From assembly GCA_030533445.1 (NCBI GenBank), contig CM060069.1, forward strand, positions 25,592,837-25,656,836: DNA of 64,000 nt. The letters are read 5' to 3'. The stretch's first letter is position 1; every line of letters begins with the position of its first letter. Positions 59,035 through 64,000 of this stretch are shown here, in pieces. The stretch comes from Cyprinodon diabolis (lineage: Eukaryota > Chordata > Actinopteri > Cyprinodontiformes > Cyprinodontidae). The notes under the pieces were generated by a model. The model saw only the letters and a list, made by a program, of their open reading frames with translations. It was not told where the DNA came from and did no database searches. Made by a program: the position numbers and the translations under genes.

Positions 59035-59035
<1 letters not shown>
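56941..59035. other. Non-coding DNA, nothing recognised
   Basis: No supported feature. Confidence 0.4.

Positions 59036-59069
<34 letters not shown>
59036..59069 (+). repeat. Poly-C tract of 34 bases followed by poly-A
   Basis: 34 consecutive C, one G, then 12 A at 59071-59082. The minus strand is a G run able to form quadruplexes. Its length is likely polymorphic and uncertain in the assembly. Confidence 0.95.
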
Positions 59070-59079
<10 letters not shown>

Positions 59080-59082
59080 AAA

Positions 59083-61086
59083 GGAAGCAAATCAGAGTAA
59101 GTAAAAACAAACAATCAGACCAAAGGACTGAATGTACCATTATAGTATTGTTTTAAGAGTTAACTACTCTATTGATTAGCAAACCATGCAGAATTTCAGT
59201 ATGTGACTGATTTAATGTTATGAAAAGTGATGTGGCTCTGTATTTTCTTAATATAATAGTAATGACACAGAGTTGTTTTGGTTGGGTTTATTAATGGTTC
59301 TGTCAACAAATAAAGTTTAATGATGCTGTATCAACCTATGGCACATATGAGCCACATTACCCTGAACTTTGTTTTAGAACTGCAGTTTATTCAGTAAATA
59401 CTACAGCTAACAAGAGCATAAAATATAAGGAGAGGTGTATGCTGAGCTAAATATATATTTTAGATTTCACTTCAAACACTGCACTTATTTAGTGACTTTT
59501 CTTAGACAGCAGAGCAGATTGAGCAAAGACGTGACAATGGATGGCTGCAAGGCTGACTCTTAGTCAGAACTTGGGAGAGCAGATCCATGTTAAACGGGTC
59601 AATCCGCTGCAGAGCCATGGGCCACTGATTATCCAGCTCCCAACTGGCTCCAACTGGCTGCTTGTTGTGGGTCGAAGAAGAAAGGAAATAAATGGTCATG
59701 GCTCTTTTGTAATTTATTTTGTTTGCTTAAAGAGAGAACAATGATAAACTGGTAATAAAAAACACAGTAAAAGCATATTTCAAATGCTGTATCTTCTGGG
59801 AACAAAACTTACAATTCATTTGCTTATTGGATCTTTTGGCAATGACACAGAGTAAGAGAAAATATCATGAAAGACAAATTATATTAGTGTGAATTTGACG
59901 GACACAAAAATAAGTTGTAATGCTGAATTGTACGCAGCTTTGCTGAGGAAAGGCAGCAAAATTAAATTATGTTAGGATAGATTACATCCAAAAACAAAAC
60001 TCTACATACAAAACTTAATTCAAGTTAAAAAAAACACACAAAACAACAAAATTCTCAGCTTTAATTTATGCAATAAATTCCTAAAATCCAGGCCCACAGC
60101 AGGGCTGACCCAAAAAGCAGCAAGCTGACCCACATTTTGAGAATTAGGACATAAAATCCTTCTGTTTTCTTTAGAAAGCACAGGAGGATCTATGGGAGTG
60201 AAATAGGGGGTTATGTAATTCTGGGGCAGATAAGGAAATATAAATCTAATTAATACAATCATGACAATTAAACAAAACATTAAAGATCATAGTAAATGCA
60301 TTATGCTTTTTTTTTTTTTTAACCCTGACTATATTAAGTAGGAAATTTTTCCTCCTTCTACCTTGGAAATCATTCATTTTTATTTATAATCTATTGGTTA
60401 AGCATTTTTAAAGAGCAATATTAGCCTAATGACACAAATATAGACATATATGATAGTTGGTTGACACATCGAGAATCTGTGTGCCTATTCTTAAGTGTGA
60501 TGTCTTCAGATTCTCGTCCTTTGTGTGTCTAAGTCACCCACTAATAGACACCCAATTTCATGGAAATTGAAAGGATTGCTTCCTTTTGAAATGTAAATTG
60601 ACTATGTAGATTTAGGGTGTATCAAAATCGGCCTCCCGAGTTGATTCATAGTTAAATAAGCTTCATAAGACTGATGCTTCTGTGCCTGCTGCTGTCTCCG
60701 GCCTCATTAAGGATAGGACACAACTCCCAGACATTTTTATAGCATCACAAATATTATTTACTCAAAAGAAATCACAGACATCAGCTCTGATTACAGGATT
60801 CGTTAAAGCTGACAGTTTGTTTTGTCAATCAAATGTTGTCATAAACACTGACATGAGATTTGCATTAAAAGAAAAACTGGTTTTGTCTAAGTTTTGAAAA
60901 ACTGATGCCAATCGAACAATAACAATCAGAGACAGATCTAAGAAAAGGGAGAGTTTAGAAAAAAATAGTATATTAAGTTAGGCTTGTAGAAATTAAACCA
61001 TCTCTTCTCGCTGTAGGATATTTAATTATATCAAATAATCTCTATTTGCCTAATGCATAATTAAAAACATGAGAGACAATTTATTA
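59083..61086. other. Non-coding DNA; candidate conserved blocks at 59490-59760 and 60440-60880
   Basis: The two blocks are non-repetitive and of balanced composition (CATGGGCCACTGATTATC, GGGTCAATCCGCTGC; GACACATCGAGAATCTG, CGGCCTCCCGAGTTG, GTCTCCGGCCTCATTAAGG), unlike the AT-rich flanks. They could be regulatory; alignment is needed. Confidence 0.25.
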
Positions 61087-61383
61087 CACTCTAAGAACAA
61101 AGTGGTTGGAAAAACATGCAATCTAGTTCGTTAAACGAATATTGGTTACATTAACCAATATATTGGTTAGAAACTGACCAAACAATTGGTTTCGGGATCA
61201 ACCAATATAATTGTTTAACCAAAGAACCAATAAAAATGGTAACTAATGGTTTAACTAATCTGACTGTTTGGCTACAGTCAAGTAAAGAGTGCAATAGTTA
61301 TAGCCAAGAGAACAATTACGAAGATGTGTACATGTATGGCATGTTAATGTTGGCGTTAACATTTTTGTAACTTTAGTATTAAG

Positions 61384-62666
61384 CAGTGATGGGACTAACG
61401 GCGTTGAAAGTAACGGCGTTACTAACGCCGTTACCTTGTTTTAGTAACGAGTAATCTAATTACTTTCACTGTAACTATAACGCAGTTACCATTGCAGACA
61501 CCCCGTTACTGCGCGTTACTCAGGTCGCACAATGAACCTTTTTTCATGATAGGACTCGTGCGCAGCTGCGTGAAGCTGACACCCCACCCACGTCAAAAAA
61601 CTCTGCCAATAGACTGAATGGTTAGTGCAACGTTAGTGCAGATTTGTGCAGAAAAAATATTGTTTTTGCTACTTTTGTTTAAGAGATATTAAAGATTATT
61701 TTTAGGTCATCCAGAGGTGCGCGCCTTGTCATGAGAGAGGAGAGGATGAGAATGGCTGATGTATAGTGAGAGTCCTTCTGTCAGTTGGGTAGGTGGGTGT
61801 TTCTGCTGGTGGGTGTTAACGTACAGCACACACAGAGAGATGGAGAGTGAGGAGGATCCAGCAGCAAAACAGTGTTTTCCACATGGAAATACCGGTGTCA
61901 TGTCGAGCTGCGTTTCCCCACCACATAACGGTTTCCTCTGCATCTCCGCACAGCGCAGGCGGCAAGAGGAAACACGCATGCTCGCTAAAGGCGCGCAACA
62001 GTCGCCCTGTGCTCGCGCCACAGGACAACTATGGAGAGCGTGAACGATCAAATGATAGCCTATATGAAGAAAGGGAGAAATCTGGATGGATGGATGGATG
62101 GATGGATGGATGGATGGATGGATGGATGGATACGCTGCCTTTTCAACCTACTGTATTTTTTATTTTAAACATTATTTGATGGCCTTTGTGGCAGGGATGG
62201 AGATCCATATTTTATGTCACACACAGAGTATACATCTAGATAGATAGATGGATAGATAGATGTTGCAGTATCTATGACAACCCAAACACACAGGATTTCA
62301 GAATTAGACATCCCCAGTTATTAATTTCATATACTCACCAGATCTGAATGCCCTGTTAAAAAACTTCACATCTCGTTCCCCCCGATGTCATTTACGTTGA
62401 GTTACAAGAAATGCAAAAATCTCTGCAGGTTCTTGTCTTTGTCGTCCGCTCTATTCAGCTGGCTTTGGAAACACACCGCGAGAAGGTGGGGGCTGGGTGG
62501 TGAGGGTTACGGGGGCGAGAAACGCAAAAGTAACGCAATAGTTACTTTTACTAGTAACTAGTTACTTTTATTGTGGAGTAACTCAGTTAGTAACTCAGTT
62601 ACTTTTTGGGAGAAGTAACTAGTAACTATAACTAATTACTTTTTCAAAGTAACGTGCCCAACACTG
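61384..62666. mobile_element. hAT-type MITE with exact 8-bp target duplication
   Basis: 1283 bp flanked by GTATTAAG at 61376-61383 and 62667-62674. Ends read CAGTGATGGG and (reverse complement) CAGTGTTGGG. The subterminal zones are packed with GTAACGGCGTTAC-like and AGTTACTTTT words (61400-61500 and 62525-62655), as in known fish hAT repeats whose ends read GTTGGGCACGTTAC. Internal frames show no transposase domain. It contains (GGAT)n at 62084-62132 and a GATA patch near 62237. Confidence 0.92.
62084..62132 (+). repeat. (GGAT)n microsatellite
   Basis: About 12 perfect GGAT units inside the MITE. Confidence 0.97.
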
Positions 62667-62985
62667 GTATTAAGCAGTATTAAACTCCAGAAAGTGTTAG
62701 TGGTGACAGTGGTGTCAGATGCAGGAATTTGCCCTCCAAACAAAGGATTGTTGGTTTAAGCCCTGGCCTTGGCTATCAATACTGCTGCACCACTTAAACA
62801 AACACTTTTGGCCAAAGTGAACAATTTGTATCGATTTGCCCTTTTACCATTATGTATTAGTTAAAAAATTAGTCAAAAAAACTACTAAATTAGATTAGTT
62901 GTTTTAACCAAATACATGGTTGGACACATACGTACCAACCAGATTGATAAAACTTTGGTTGTATTGACCAATCTGTTTTAGGGTG

Positions 62986-63299
62986 TTTCAGAAGTTTACC
63001 ATTTTTGAACTTTAGCAATTTGGGAAAGTCGGGATGATGTGGTTACCATTGCTTCTTATGCTTCTAATGGACTAATAAAACATAGAAACAAGGAGCATAA
63101 TTAAAATCAAATAATGTTTTTGAAGTTACTCGATCAAATAATTAATATTTTCTAATCAAAAAGTTATGAGAGTGTCTGACTGCTCTTAACCACCAAAATC
63201 TGTTGCTGATATGATTTTATCTCAGCTTTACTCTATAGTTTGTGCAGGCAGTTCTAAACGACATCAAGAACGGGAAAACCCTGATTAGATAAATTAATT
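62986..63299. other. Non-coding spacer, nothing recognised
   Basis: No supported feature. Confidence 0.4.
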
Positions 63300-63785
63300 T
63301 CAATTATTCTATATAGTGCCAATTCACAGCACATGTCATCTCAAGGCCTTTTGCAGAGACAATTCAACCAGATCATACAGTCAATTTGGTTAAAAGTTTT
63401 CTATCCAAAGAAAAACCAGCTGATTGCATTGACTCATTGACTCGGAGGCATTCCTTCACACCAATGCTTGTAGTGACAGTGGAGAGAAAAAACTCAATTT
63501 TAACAGGAAGAAACCTCCAGCAGAACCAGGCTCAGTGTGAGGGGCCATCTGCCGAGGCCGACTGGGTTTCAAGGAGACAGAAACAGAAACACAGAAAGAA
63601 GCAGATACAAAAGGTAACTGTCGACCAGCTCCATAGGCAGCCCCGTCCAGGAAAGACACAGCCAAGTAGGCAAGCTCCAAGTCAGCCCCCATGTCAGAGG
63701 ATAAAAGAGAGCACGTCTAGCCAACCATTGTCAGAGAAATCGGACTAAACTGAAAAGCAGGCCAAGCACCAATATCTATAAACAA
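63300..63785 (+). repeat. Interspersed repeat, copy 2 of 2
   Basis: Better preserved than the copy at 42925-43325. It begins with GTGCCAATTCACAGCACATG and CATCTCAAGGCC, then follows the shared blocks GAAGAAACCTCCAGCAGAAC, GGCTCAGTGTGAGGGGCC, GAGGCCGACTGGG, CCAGGAAAGACACA and AAAAGCAGGCCAAGC. An open frame of 120 codons crosses it but reads as low-complexity Gln/Lys/Ser without a domain. Known to me as an abundant fish repeat; class not settled. Confidence 0.72.
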
Positions 63786-64000
63786 AAGTGTTGATGGCAG
63801 CAGCACAGCTGATATTTCCCTCCAGGATGGTGTCATGTGTCAGTAAAGAAATCCTAGATAACTTTGAAGAAAGCTCACTTCAAAATATCTAAAAAACAAA
63901 AATGTAATAAAACAATTCTGGAGATGGTCTAAAATGATGCTTCCACAATTGTCTTTATGTTCTATTCCACGTAAATCTTTCTTTCTTTTGAGCAACGCTT
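63786..64000. other. Non-coding end of window
   Basis: Nothing recognised. Confidence 0.4.

Larger units (their letters stand above)
61087..62985. mobile_element. Possible MITE with inverted ends, hosting a second MITE
   Basis: Left end CACTCTAAGAACAAAG and right end (reverse complement) CACCCTAAAACAGATTGG are similar. Inner words recur in both arms (TGGTTAGAAAC, TTAACCAATA, ACCAATATAATTG on the left; TTTTAACCAAATAC, GGTTGTATTGACCAA on the right). Without the inner element it would be about 600 bp. No target duplication was found, so confidence is limited. Confidence 0.45.

Noticed and set aside
61707..62179. Overlapping frames of 94-114 codons on both strands
   Set aside because: They lie inside a hAT-type MITE, overlap each other and one reads through the (GGAT)n array.

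Overview
This window reads as non-coding euchromatin from a teleost fish genome. It is AT-rich with long intergenic stretches, and its repeats are fish-typical: Tc1/mariner elements of three families, hAT-type non-autonomous elements, Rex3/RTE-like and L2/Rex1-like LINE pieces, tRNA-like SINEs and solo LTRs. There is no bacterial gene organisation. Every long open reading frame that I can assign is transposon-derived. I see no complete host protein-coding gene. The one host-gene candidate is a short possible 5' coding exon on the minus strand at 18604-18712, followed by a consensus splice donor and preceded by a CpG-richer, promoter-like stretch up to about 19570.

Layout. 1-724: remnant of a Ty3/gypsy-like retrotransposon (3' part of an LTR, start of gag, large internal deletion, end of integrase). 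1505-3110: SINE fragment, an interspersed fish repeat and LTR-like sequence. 3250-4853: Tc1 element with 208-bp inverted repeats and a transposase gene broken by one frameshift. 4.9-12 kb: mostly anonymous AT-rich DNA. 12.07-13.65 kb: SINE, then an LTR carrying a hAT-type MITE. 15.1-16.6 kb: (AACT)n, a SINE with a 15-bp target duplication, and (TA)n. 18.6-19.6 kb: candidate exon and promoter. 19.85-21.94 kb: SINE split by a hAT-type MITE, then a solo LTR. 23.3 kb: Tc1 remnant. 27.9-28.9 kb: LINE remnant. 33.4-34.9 kb: hAT transposon fragment split by a solo LTR. 35.0-35.6 kb: LINE reverse-transcriptase fragment. 37.98-39.45 kb: MITE split by a solo LTR that contains a 7-unit minisatellite. 39.55-40.80 kb: Tc1-like element with an uninterrupted 343-residue transposase. 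41.8-44.8 kb: MITE and two interspersed repeats. 46.9-51.8 kb: palindromic repeat, Tc1 remnant, LINE 3' end, SINE fragment, Rex3-like fragment, DD36E Tc1/mariner element with one nonsense codon, and a hAT fragment. 53.95-54.87 kb: Rex3-like LINE. 56.3-56.9 kb: CpG-rich segment. 59.04 kb: a run of 34 C. 61.1-63.0 kb: nested MITEs. 63.3-63.8 kb: second copy of an interspersed repeat.

What stands out is the layered insertion history. In at least four places one element sits inside another with exact target-site duplications. In one (33680-34524), the uninterrupted sequence is found elsewhere in the window, so the insertion boundary can be checked internally. I did not find a convincing new biological system. 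The most useful leads are the intact Tc1-like gene, the D-36-E spacing of the third transposase, the LTR family with a growing internal minisatellite, the candidate exon, and several complex non-repeat stretches that resemble conserved non-coding elements but need cross-species alignment. Family names come from memory of motifs, not from database searches.
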